This document shows positions 1 to 8,579 of a stretch of DNA of 13,609 bases, in pieces. Numbering within the stretch: the stretch's first letter is position 1; each line of letters starts with the position of its first letter. The stretch comes from Caldilineaceae bacterium (GTDB taxonomy: Bacteria; Chloroflexota; Anaerolineae; Caldilineales; Caldilineaceae). The translations under genes and the position numbers were made by a program. The stretch spans positions 1 to 13,609 of the forward strand of contig JACSRH010000099.1 in the NCBI GenBank assembly GCA_014879855.1. Reading direction: 5' to 3'. The notes below the pieces were generated by a model. That model had not been told where the DNA came from. It ran no database searches and worked only from the letters and a program-made list of their open reading frames with translations.

Positions 1-479
1 ATCACCCAGCGCGCCAGTAGAAACATGCCATAACCCGCCAACACCCAACTCATCAGCACCACCGCGTTGTAGGCTGCGATCAAGCCAAAGGCAAGCTGGA
101 CTGGCAGCGTCGTCAGCCCGTTAAAAGGGTTCAGCGTGTGGAAGTAAAGTGTGACGCCGGTCGGGTAATAAAGCAGGTCGGTGACCAGCGGGTTGGTGAT
201 GCGGTCAACCAGCGCCTGCTTGATCCACCATTGGTTCCAGTAGTTCTGCCAGCCGTCAAAGCTGTCGCCCGGAATAGCCGTGGTGAGATTGAGCGCCAGC
301 GGCCAGGTCGCCAGCAGCGTTGCAGCCAGGAAGAGGGCAAGGGCCAGCAGGTGACGCGACGCCACCGCGTCAAACCAACGCCAGGCGGATCGCTGGGCAG
401 CGTCGCTGGAGTGTTGCGCAGGGGCCGCCGGCTCTCCCCGCGGCGGCCCCTGCGATGATGCAGAGTTAGTGTTCGCCAT
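1..479 (-). CDS. Polytopic membrane protein, GT-C glycosyltransferase-like, N-terminal part only (leaves the window)
   Basis: Reading leftward from an ATG at 477-479, the frame is open for 159 codons to the window edge, so the C-terminus is missing. Residues 1-40 are a Pro/Ser/Ala-rich, presumably cytoplasmic tail. A hydrophobic segment at about 43-63 is followed by a predicted outer loop with GDSFDGWQNYWNQWW (71-85), then LLYYPTG (102-108) and further hydrophobic stretches at about 124-159. An acidic loop directly after TM1, followed by a YYPTG-type motif, recalls a family of large uncharacterised membrane proteins common in Chloroflexota and thought to be GT-C-fold glycosyltransferases. The gene starts 9 bp after the folD stop on the same strand, so it is probably cotranscribed with fchA-folD, although its function need not relate to folate. 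No strong Shine-Dalgarno is seen. Membrane location is clear; glycosyltransferase activity is inference. Confidence 0.75.
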   Translation of the reverse strand, partial: MANTNSASSQGPPRGEPAAPAQHSSDAAQRSAWRWFDAVASRHLLALALFLAATLLATWPLALNLTTAIPGDSFDGWQNYWNQWWIKQALVDRITNPLVTDLLYYPTGVTLYFHTLNPFNGLTTLPVQLAFGLIAAYNAVVLMSWVLAGYGMFLLARWV

Positions 480-488
480 CGATCCGTT

Positions 489-1346
489 TCAGGCGCTGAC
501 GGCACGCTCGGCCGCGCGCAGCAGATTCTCCATCAGGATCGCATTGGTCACCGGCCCGGTCCCGCCTGGCACTGGCGTCAGCATTCCCGCGACCTCGGCG
601 ACGCCGGCCTGGTCGCAGTCGCCTTTAAGCCCCGCGTCGGTGTAGGTCGTGCCAAAATCTACGACAATGGCGCCCGGCTTGACCCAATCAGCCTTGACCA
701 TTTCCGGCCGTCCCACCGCCAGGCAGAGAATGTCGGCGCGGCGGCAGACGCCCGGCAGATCGACGGTGCGGCTGTGCGCAAGGGTGACGGTGCAGTGACG
801 ATGCAGCAGCAGCAAGGCCATCGGCTTGCCGACGATGTCGCTGCGTCCGACGATGACCGCTTCCTTGCCCTTGAAGGCGACGTCCGCCTGTTCGAGCAGG
901 CGAATACCGCCGGCAGGCGTGGCGGGAACAAAATAGGGCGGACGATCCGCAGCAAGGCGCCCCGCATTGATAGCGTGCACGCCGTCCACATCTTTTGCCG
1001 GGTTGAGCAGGTCGATCAGCGCAGGATGGCTGATGTGGTCGGGCGTGGGCTCCAGGATCATGATGCCATGCACCAGCGGCGAGGTGTTGAGTTCGGCCAG
1101 CGCCTCTTCGACTTCCGCCTGCTGCGCGGAAAGAGGCAATTCCACCGCACGGAAGCCGGCGCCCACGCCGTCACATGTTTTTTGGAGCGCGCGGGCATAG
1201 CCAACGCTGGCTTCATCCTCGCCGATGCGCAGTACGGCAAGCGTCGGCGTCGCGCCGGTGCGGCTTTGGAAGGCGGCGAAATCGTGCTTGAGCGTCTCCC
1301 GGATCGTTTTGGCGAGCGCGCGGCCATCGAGCAGGTGGGCGGTCAT
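489..1346 (-). CDS. folD: FolD-family methylenetetrahydrofolate dehydrogenase, probably without cyclohydrolase activity
   Basis: At 285 aa this is the usual FolD length, and it aligns without gaps to E. coli FolD (recalled from memory) through at least residue 130. Family landmarks are the N-terminal LLDGRALA, KDVDG (118-122, Asp121 conserved), TPAGG (143-147), the nucleotide-binding GRSDIVGKP (167-175) and the C-terminal TPVPGGTGP (257-265). FolD normally oxidises 5,10-methylene-THF to methenyl-THF with NAD(P) and then hydrolyses it to 10-formyl-THF. Tyr50 is present, but the catalytic lysine expected at 54 is Leu, and the expected Gln98 is Leu in an altered ILEPTP segment. In characterised FolD/MTHFD enzymes this lysine is required for cyclohydrolase. 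Dehydrogenase-only activity is therefore my inference, supported by the adjacent fchA. The ATG overlaps the fchA stop (ATGA, 1343-1346), and a strong GGAGGTGA ribosome site lies at 1351-1358 inside fchA, indicating translational coupling. Confidence 0.93.
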   Translation of the reverse strand: MTAHLLDGRALAKTIRETLKHDFAAFQSRTGATPTLAVLRIGEDEASVGYARALQKTCDGVGAGFRAVELPLSAQQAEVEEALAELNTSPLVHGIMILEPTPDHISHPALIDLLNPAKDVDGVHAINAGRLAADRPPYFVPATPAGGIRLLEQADVAFKGKEAVIVGRSDIVGKPMALLLLHRHCTVTLAHSRTVDLPGVCRRADILCLAVGRPEMVKADWVKPGAIVVDFGTTYTDAGLKGDCDQAGVAEVAGMLTPVPGGTGPVTNAILMENLLRAAERAVSA

Positions 1347-1981
1347 AACGTCACCTCCAGCGCGTCTTCGATGGCGGCCTTTGTCTCGGCATAGGCGGCG
1401 TCGGCATCCGCAAGAAATGTCGCGACCTTCGCTGCCCAGATTTCGACAAAATCAGCATCCTTGATGAACTTGAGGTTGATGTTGACGTTGACAATGGCGC
1501 TTTTGAGCGCGGCAAAGGCAAGATAGAGCGCGGTCGCGGCGTCGCTCACCACGTTGCTATTGCCTTTAGCGCCGACCGGAGCGCTTAGCTGGATGATCTC
1601 CAGACATTGCTCGGCCACGGCAAAAGGCACCGCGGCCGCATGTTTGAGCGCCGCCTGCATGGCGTTGGTGCGGGCGGCTTTTTCCGCGTCCGTCGCCTTT
1701 GGCAGAGAATAGGTTGCGGCCACAGCATCGAACGCCGCGGCATCCGCATCAACCGCGGCCAGCAGCTCGGCGCGCAGGGTTTCACTGCGCGCCAGATAGC
1801 GCTGCATCTCCGCCTCGACTTCGGCGTACTTTTTTTTGCCCACGGTGAAGTTGATCACCATGCTCACGAGTGCGGCAGCCTGGCTGCCTGTCAGCGCGGC
1901 TGCACCGCCGCCGCCTGGCGTCGGCTGTCCCGCGGCCAAAGCGTCTACAAACTCCGTTGTCGTCAATTGCGCTGCATTCAT
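1343..1981 (-). CDS. fchA: Cyclodeaminase/cyclohydrolase family protein, probable methenyl-THF cyclohydrolase FchA
   Basis: This 212-aa, mostly alpha-helical protein matches the stand-alone cyclodeaminase family (formiminotransferase-cyclodeaminase C-terminal domain and FchA). Landmarks are QPTPGGGG (19-26), a D-rich helix VDADAAAFDAV (77-87), LPKATDAEK (93-101), GNSNVVSD (140-147) and NVNINL (165-170). Members either deaminate formimino-THF or open methenyl-THF to 10-formyl-THF. No histidine-degradation gene is nearby, while folD overlaps its 3' end, so the cyclohydrolase role is favoured. The open frame extends upstream to a GTG at 2033-2035, but that start has no ribosome site. The ATG at 1979-1981 has GAGAGG at 1990-1995 with an 8-nt spacer and gives the family's usual N-terminus. 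It is the first gene of a leftward cluster with folD and the membrane-protein gene. FchA versus formimino-THF cyclodeaminase cannot be settled from sequence alone. Confidence 0.88.
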   Translation of the reverse strand: MNAAQLTTTEFVDALAAGQPTPGGGGAAALTGSQAAALVSMVINFTVGKKKYAEVEAEMQRYLARSETLRAELLAAVDADAAAFDAVAATYSLPKATDAEKAARTNAMQAALKHAAAVPFAVAEQCLEIIQLSAPVGAKGNSNVVSDAATALYLAFAALKSAIVNVNINLKFIKDADFVEIWAAKVATFLADADAAYAETKAAIEDALEVTL

Positions 1982-1989
1982 TTGAATAT

Positions 1990-1995
1990 CCTCTC
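1990..1995 (-). promoter_or_regulatory. Ribosome binding site deciding the fchA start
   Basis: GAGAGG on the minus strand lies 8 nt before the ATG at 1979-1981. It favours that ATG over the upstream in-frame GTG at 2033-2035, which has no purine-rich site and would add 18 residues absent from the family. Confidence 0.7.
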
Positions 1996-2050
1996 GGCTG
2001 GCTGCGCTGCGGATTGTGTGGATCACTTCGCGCACAGCAAGATGGTGGGA

Positions 2051-2069
2051 GTAAACAGCTATAGTTTAC
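2051..2069. repeat. Inverted repeat GTAAAC-N7-GTTTAC upstream of fchA (possible operator)
   Basis: Perfect 6-bp arms (2051-2056 and 2064-2069) flank an AT-rich 7-nt centre, in the gap between the divergent fchA and lon genes and about 70 bp before the fchA ATG. The layout suits a dimeric repressor site or a site overlapping an fchA promoter. No -35/-10 pair with good spacing is visible beside it, so the role is inferred. Confidence 0.4.
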
Positions 2070-2098
2070 CCGATCACGGCTCGACCGCCATTGTCAGC

Positions 2099-2110
2099 AT
2101 CACTCGTGAT
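2099..2110. repeat. 12-bp palindrome ATCACTCGTGAT in the fchA-lon intergenic region
   Basis: A perfect palindrome (ATCAC-TC-GTGAT) lies 30 bp from the GTAAAC inverted repeat. The size and symmetry fit a regulator half-site pair, but 12-bp palindromes also occur by chance. No regulator gene adjoins it. The rest of 1982-2449 contains no gene I can support. Confidence 0.3.
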
Positions 2111-2222
2111 CTCACTACGGGCATCTTGTTGCGCCATCCCTTGTCAAGAATCTGAATACGTAAAGATGCCTGCGGTCCAGCTTTTCGCCCACGGCTCCTG
2201 CTGTCTGGCTTACAGCAAATTC

Positions 2223-2258
2223 CCCCCAAGGAATGGTATGACTATGGTCTATTGGGGG
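2223..2258. repeat. Inverted repeat CCCCCAA...TTGGGGG next to the putative lon promoter
   Basis: Seven-bp arms (2223-2229 and 2252-2258) are separated by 22 nt containing two ATGGT-type words. The right arm ends just 6 bp before the TACAAT hexamer at 2265-2270, so a protein bound here, or a hairpin in upstream DNA, could affect lon transcription. It does not match the CIRCE (HrcA) or HAIR (HspR) heat-shock operators. Confidence 0.3.
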
Positions 2259-2261
2259 ATA

Positions 2262-2270
2262 TGGTACAAT
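2262..2270 (+). promoter_or_regulatory. Possible extended -10 promoter for lon
   Basis: TGGTACAAT contains a TGn extension directly before TACAAT (five of six consensus positions), in the most AT-rich part of the gap. No good -35 is found at 16-18 bp, as is usual for extended -10 promoters. The implied leader before the lon ATG is about 170 nt and includes a direct repeat ACAGAAGAT at 2302-2310 and 2315-2323. Confidence 0.35.
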
Positions 2271-2449
2271 GAATGCTTGTGAAATGATGGGAACACTTTT
2301 GACAGAAGATTTTTACAGAAGATCAGCCATTTTGATGGCGCGCGCCGCATGGACCACCAATAGCCGGCCAATGGGGCGCGATTGGCGCTGCTGTGCACGC
2401 CATCGCAAATTTCCGATATACATGAAACGATCATCACAGGCCACAGGGC

Positions 2450-5083
<2,634 letters not shown>

Positions 5084-5230
5084 TCGACGCAAGCGTTGTG
5101 AAACGGAAGCTGTGATACTGGACAATCAGCTCAGTTTTATGTTAAAAGGTTATGGGAGCGCGAACAATGTTTTGCCGCACAAAAGTGTTGGCGCTTGCAT
5201 GGCAACGTAGTTTATATGAAAAATGAACCG

Positions 5231-5236
5231 AGGAGG
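5231..5236 (+). promoter_or_regulatory. Strong ribosome binding site fixing a GTG start for the PHP gene
   Basis: AGGAGG lies 11 nt before GTG at 5248-5250. The nearer GTG at 5240 runs straight into a stop, so 5248 is the only workable start behind this site. A weak promoter-like pair, TTGGCG (5188-5193) and TTTATA/TATATG (5211-5218), lies upstream in the 164-bp gap after lon, but I do not consider it firm. Confidence 0.65.
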
Positions 5237-5247
5237 TCGGTGTATTT

Positions 5248-7122
5248 GTGACTCGAAAGAAAAAATTGAATAGTGGCACGCAACAGGCGCCACAAAGTGT
5301 GAAGCCACAACGCAAGTGGTTCAAGGCTGATCTTCACCTGCACACACCTGCATCCCGTGACTATGAAGAACCAGGCGTCAGTTATTTAGCGTGGTTGCGC
5401 AAGGTGGTTGAGCAAGGGTTAGAGATCATTGCCATTACGGATCACAACACGGTGGCAGGCATCGGCGCGATTCGCCGAGAGTTGGATTGGTTGACGCAGC
5501 TAGAGGCGCAGGGCCGTCTGACGTCCGAAGAACAGCAGCGGCTGCAAGAATGGCGCACATTGGGGAATCAGGTGGTGGTTTTGCCCGGGTTTGAGTTTAC
5601 AGCCACCTTTGGGTTCCATATTCTCGCTATTTTCCCGCCCGAAACGTCTGTTCGCCAGTTGGAACACATTTTGCTGGCGATGAAGGTCCCCACTGCCAAA
5701 CTCGACGAGGGGAGCACTGAAACTGGCGCCACCACTGAAGTCATTTCTGCTTATCACATGATTCGCGAGGCCGGTGGTCTCGTGATCGCCGCGCACGCCA
5801 ACAGCACGCATGGGGTCGCTATGCGCAATTTCCCCTTTGGCGGCCAGACCAAGATCGCGTACACGCAGGATCCCAATTTGGACGCGCTGGAGGTCACTGA
5901 TCTTGACCGGCCTGGCCGCTCGACCGCGCGCTTTTTCAACGGCAGCAAATCGGAATATCCGCGGCGGATGCACTGTCTCCAGGGCAGCGACGCGCACAGG
6001 CTCACCATGGATCCCAAAAATCCAAAGCGACTCGGCATCGGCGACCGCGCCACCGAGCTGCTGCTGGACGAGCCAACCTTCGAAGCGCTGGCCGCGCTGT
6101 TGCGCTCCAAGCAGTTCGATCGCGTGCGCCCGGCGCGGCCGGCCGACAAGCCCTTCGACCCGCTGGATGTCGTGCGCGATGAAGGGCCAACGCTCGTCCA
6201 AAGCTTCCAAGAGTCGACCGCGCAGCGCGGCGGGAAGTTCGACGCCATCCTTGCCGACATCTGCGCGTTTGCCAACACAGCAGGCGGCGTCGTCTACGTG
6301 GGCGCCAAGCCAGGCAAAGACAAGTTGCGTGGCATCACCTCGCCGGCGCAAGTCGAGCAAGACATCCGCAAGGCAATCGGCGAGCGCATGACGCCGCAGC
6401 TGGAAGCAAAAATCGATGTCATGCAAAGCCAGAGCGCCAAAATCCTGCGCGTGCAGGTGCCAAAAGGGTTAGATATTCCCTATGCGCTGGATGACAACAA
6501 GTTCTACGTGCGCGATGAGGCCGAAACCAGCCTGGCCGTGCGCGATGAGATCGTGGCGCTCGTGCGCGAGGCGCTTGGGTTCGACCCGGATCATGACGAA
6601 GCCGCGCCGCCGCCTGTCACCGAAGCGTCGACCAAGCCCGCCGCGAAGGGTGAGCGCCGTCAGCCGCATCATCGTCGCAATGGCGCGGCGCCCAAAAACG
6701 GCGCTAGTAAGGCGAGCGTCTCCACCCCCGCGGCCGATGAAGGCGCAACGCCGGCGCTCCCGCCCCACGATGCAACCTTTTATCTACCGCAAGTGGGCGT
6801 CGAGATTGTCGACAGCGACGAGCGCAACGGCAACCGTTTCTACACGATCCGCGACCTGCGCAATGGGCACGTGATCAAGAATGTAACCCGCAAAGGCGCG
6901 CGCAAGTTGTGGAGCTATGCCATTCAGCAGGTCGAGGACAATCAAGTCGATCTGAGCAAGATTCAATGGCGCGACAACGCCGGCTTTGTGCGCATGGAAC
7001 GGCGCGCGGGCAAGCCTCGCTACGACCTCGCCCTGCGTGAAGGGGAGAAGCTGCGCATCTTCTACGGCGTGACTGATGACGGCATGGACGGGGCGTGGGC
7101 GCAGTTCGTGCAGGAAGAGTAA
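5248..7122 (+). CDS. PHP phosphoesterase fused to a Schlafen/AlbA_2-like domain with an unrecognised C-terminal domain
   Basis: The 624-aa cytoplasmic protein has three parts. Residues about 26-290 are a PHP metallo-phosphoesterase with all motifs: DLHLH (28-32), TDHN (64-67), Glu116 in PGFEFT, His124, AAHAN (181-185, His183) and SDAH (247-250). Residues about 310-443 resemble the Schlafen/AlbA_2 fold, with FQES (320-323) in place of the usual FKES and the hallmark AFANTAGGVVYVGA (340-353). A disordered Pro/Ala/Lys/His linker (about 445-507) precedes a compact 115-residue C-terminal domain containing FYTIRDLRNG (531-540) and KLWSYAI (553-559), which I do not recognise. PHP domains hydrolyse phosphoesters, including in nucleases, and some Schlafen-fold proteins cleave RNA, so a nucleic-acid-processing role is plausible but inferred. 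The downstream DUF2142 gene begins 18 bp after the stop and may share its transcript. PHP identity is firm, AlbA_2 likely. Confidence 0.88.
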   Translation: MTRKKKLNSGTQQAPQSVKPQRKWFKADLHLHTPASRDYEEPGVSYLAWLRKVVEQGLEIIAITDHNTVAGIGAIRRELDWLTQLEAQGRLTSEEQQRLQEWRTLGNQVVVLPGFEFTATFGFHILAIFPPETSVRQLEHILLAMKVPTAKLDEGSTETGATTEVISAYHMIREAGGLVIAAHANSTHGVAMRNFPFGGQTKIAYTQDPNLDALEVTDLDRPGRSTARFFNGSKSEYPRRMHCLQGSDAHRLTMDPKNPKRLGIGDRATELLLDEPTFEALAALLRSKQFDRVRPARPADKPFDPLDVVRDEGPTLVQSFQESTAQRGGKFDAILADICAFANTAGGVVYVGAKPGKDKLRGITSPAQVEQDIRKAIGERMTPQLEAKIDVMQSQSAKILRVQVPKGLDIPYALDDNKFYVRDEAETSLAVRDEIVALVREALGFDPDHDEAAPPPVTEASTKPAAKGERRQPHHRRNGAAPKNGASKASVSTPAADEGATPALPPHDATFYLPQVGVEIVDSDERNGNRFYTIRDLRNGHVIKNVTRKGARKLWSYAIQQVEDNQVDLSKIQWRDNAGFVRMERRAGKPRYDLALREGEKLRIFYGVTDDGMDGAWAQFVQEE

Positions 7123-7140
7123 AAGAGCAAAAAATCGTCA

Positions 7141-8382
7141 ATGTCCTCTATTGGGTTTCGACGAGCTAGCATCGTCATGGCAATCGTAGTCTGCCTTCTA
7201 TCGACTGCGATTGCCATGCGTACAACCTTCAACCGGCACCCCGATGAAATCGTCCATCTTGACGCTTTCTGCTATTTTGAGGAGCACTACTGGCCTCCCC
7301 TCCCTGATTCAGAGGGGCTGCTCTACATTCCTGATGGATCGAGCCGCGTTTTCAATGGGGAAGTCGTCTACTGGCTTTGGGGGCGAATGGGTGCGCTTGT
7401 CGCTCCGACCATTAAATTCTCCCAAATAACCTTGACGGCATCAGGCGTTTTGCCTCGAGAGAATTTTGATGCACAGTCGTCATTCGTCTTTTTACCTTTG
7501 ATCATCAAAACCTACGGGTGTCAGACAATTGTTCAGCTTTACCGGCTCTTCAATACAGGGTTGTTGGCGCTAACGCTCTTTGTGTTGCTATACTTTGGAC
7601 GGCAGGATGCATGGCTCCTGATGCTTGCAGCCACATTGTTGTGCATTCCTCAGGTTATCTATGTCTATTCTTATGCAAATTCAGACGCCTGGGGCTTGTC
7701 GATGAGCGCTTTTTTGTTTGCGTTTGCTGTCGTACAACGTAAACCACTATCCTCACTGCGCGCCACACTGTTACTTGGACTGCTGACTGCGCTGGTGCTA
7801 CTCTCAAAACAGCCTTATTGGCTCACGCTGCCGTTTGCCTATCTGTGGATGGTGGTTGGAGAGTCGCAGCGTCAGCCTCACACGTGGTGGCTTTCGGTGC
7901 AGAAGAGAGCCAGCCGCGTCACTTTGTTGGTGGTGACAGTCTTTGTCCTCGTCGCACCATTCAAAATTTTGCCCCAGTTCAGCATATCTGATTATCAGCC
8001 ACGCGTCGTCCAAATGCTTGAAACACGCGCAGTGGAAGGCAGACGTCCGAGCAATCCGACTTATCCTGGCTTTCATCTTGCTGCACGCGGTGCACCGTTT
8101 GCGAAGATATGGCGCGACCCGGCCTGGTATCAATCCACTGCAACCAGTTTGTACGGTAAATTTGGTTATATGAGTGAGGCATTGGCGCCGGCGCAGTATC
8201 TAACGATAGCAGCACTGTTTATGATGGCAGTTGCATCAACCTATGGATTTGCCGTCGTACGGTATAAGCAGCTTGCTAGCGCCACCAAACTTGCACTGTG
8301 GGTGGCGCCCTTGTTCATAGGTCTCAATTTATTCACATCGCTTTACCATTCTTGGACGTTTGACTTTCAACCCCAAGGGTGA
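7141..8382 (+). CDS. DUF2142 family membrane protein, cut short by an in-frame TGA
   Basis: The 413-aa reading frame is a polytopic membrane protein. Hydrophobic segments lie at about 10-26, 138-152, 157-176, 184-198, 206-222, 226-240, 260-274, 352-372 and 384-400. DUF2142 features are the N-terminal HPDEIVH (33-39), NSDAWG (180-185), the SLYGKFGYM segment (336-344), and the C-terminal FQPQG (409-413), where translation stops. In relatives this motif reads QGRYLFP; here TGA at 8380-8382 replaces the Arg codon, and the frame continues with YLFP and a further hydrophobic helix. DUF2142 proteins are related to GT-C glycosyltransferases that act on polyprenyl-linked sugars in surface glycan synthesis; activity is unproven. 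By eye its codon use is more AT-rich than the flanking genes, which may indicate transfer. It starts 18 bp after the PHP gene and lacks a strong ribosome site. Confidence 0.82.
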   Translation: MSSIGFRRASIVMAIVVCLLSTAIAMRTTFNRHPDEIVHLDAFCYFEEHYWPPLPDSEGLLYIPDGSSRVFNGEVVYWLWGRMGALVAPTIKFSQITLTASGVLPRENFDAQSSFVFLPLIIKTYGCQTIVQLYRLFNTGLLALTLFVLLYFGRQDAWLLMLAATLLCIPQVIYVYSYANSDAWGLSMSAFLFAFAVVQRKPLSSLRATLLLGLLTALVLLSKQPYWLTLPFAYLWMVVGESQRQPHTWWLSVQKRASRVTLLVVTVFVLVAPFKILPQFSISDYQPRVVQMLETRAVEGRRPSNPTYPGFHLAARGAPFAKIWRDPAWYQSTATSLYGKFGYMSEALAPAQYLTIAALFMMAVASTYGFAVVRYKQLASATKLALWVAPLFIGLNLFTSLYHSWTFDFQPQG

Positions 8383-8550
8383 TATCTATTCCCGTCGATC
8401 ATTCCTCTGACGTTGATGATGGCCGGAACTTATTTTGTAGAACCGCGTGGGTGGCAGCGTGTGCGCGCCGCTGGCTGGCTTGTCGCCTGCGGGTTATGTC
8501 TCTACACGCTCTATCGCTACGTTTTGATTAATCCCAACCTCTTGTCGTGA
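8383..8550 (+). pseudogene. Detached C-terminal end of the DUF2142 gene
   Basis: Directly after the TGA at 8380-8382 and in the same frame, 55 codons encode YLFPSIIPLTLMMAGTYF and a second hydrophobic stretch (AAGWLVACGLCLYTLY), ending at a TGA at 8548-8550. This is the normal DUF2142 C-terminus, so the complete ancestral gene was 7141-8550 with 470 codons including the stop. One C-to-T change (CGA to TGA) explains the break. It could be a real nonsense mutation or a sequencing or assembly error. Confidence 0.82.
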
Positions 8551-8579
8551 GCCTTTAAGTGTGTTATTTTCCTGCTGCG

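Noticed and set aside
131..505. Minus-strand open frame of 124 codons overlapping the folD end
   Set aside because: Arg/Ser/Thr-rich composition without motifs; the adjacent frame starting at 479 gives a clear membrane protein with recognisable loops.
774..1394. Plus-strand open frame opposite folD and fchA
   Set aside because: Antisense shadow in high-GC DNA; no motifs, while both minus-strand genes are well-supported families.
2142..2147. Perfect TTGACA (minus strand) as a -35 for fchA
   Set aside because: No acceptable -10 hexamer at 16-18 bp downstream on that strand.
8380..8382. TGA as a selenocysteine codon or recoded stop
   Set aside because: The family has Arg, not Cys, at this site, no SECIS-like hairpin was evident just downstream, and other genes in the window use TGA as a normal stop.
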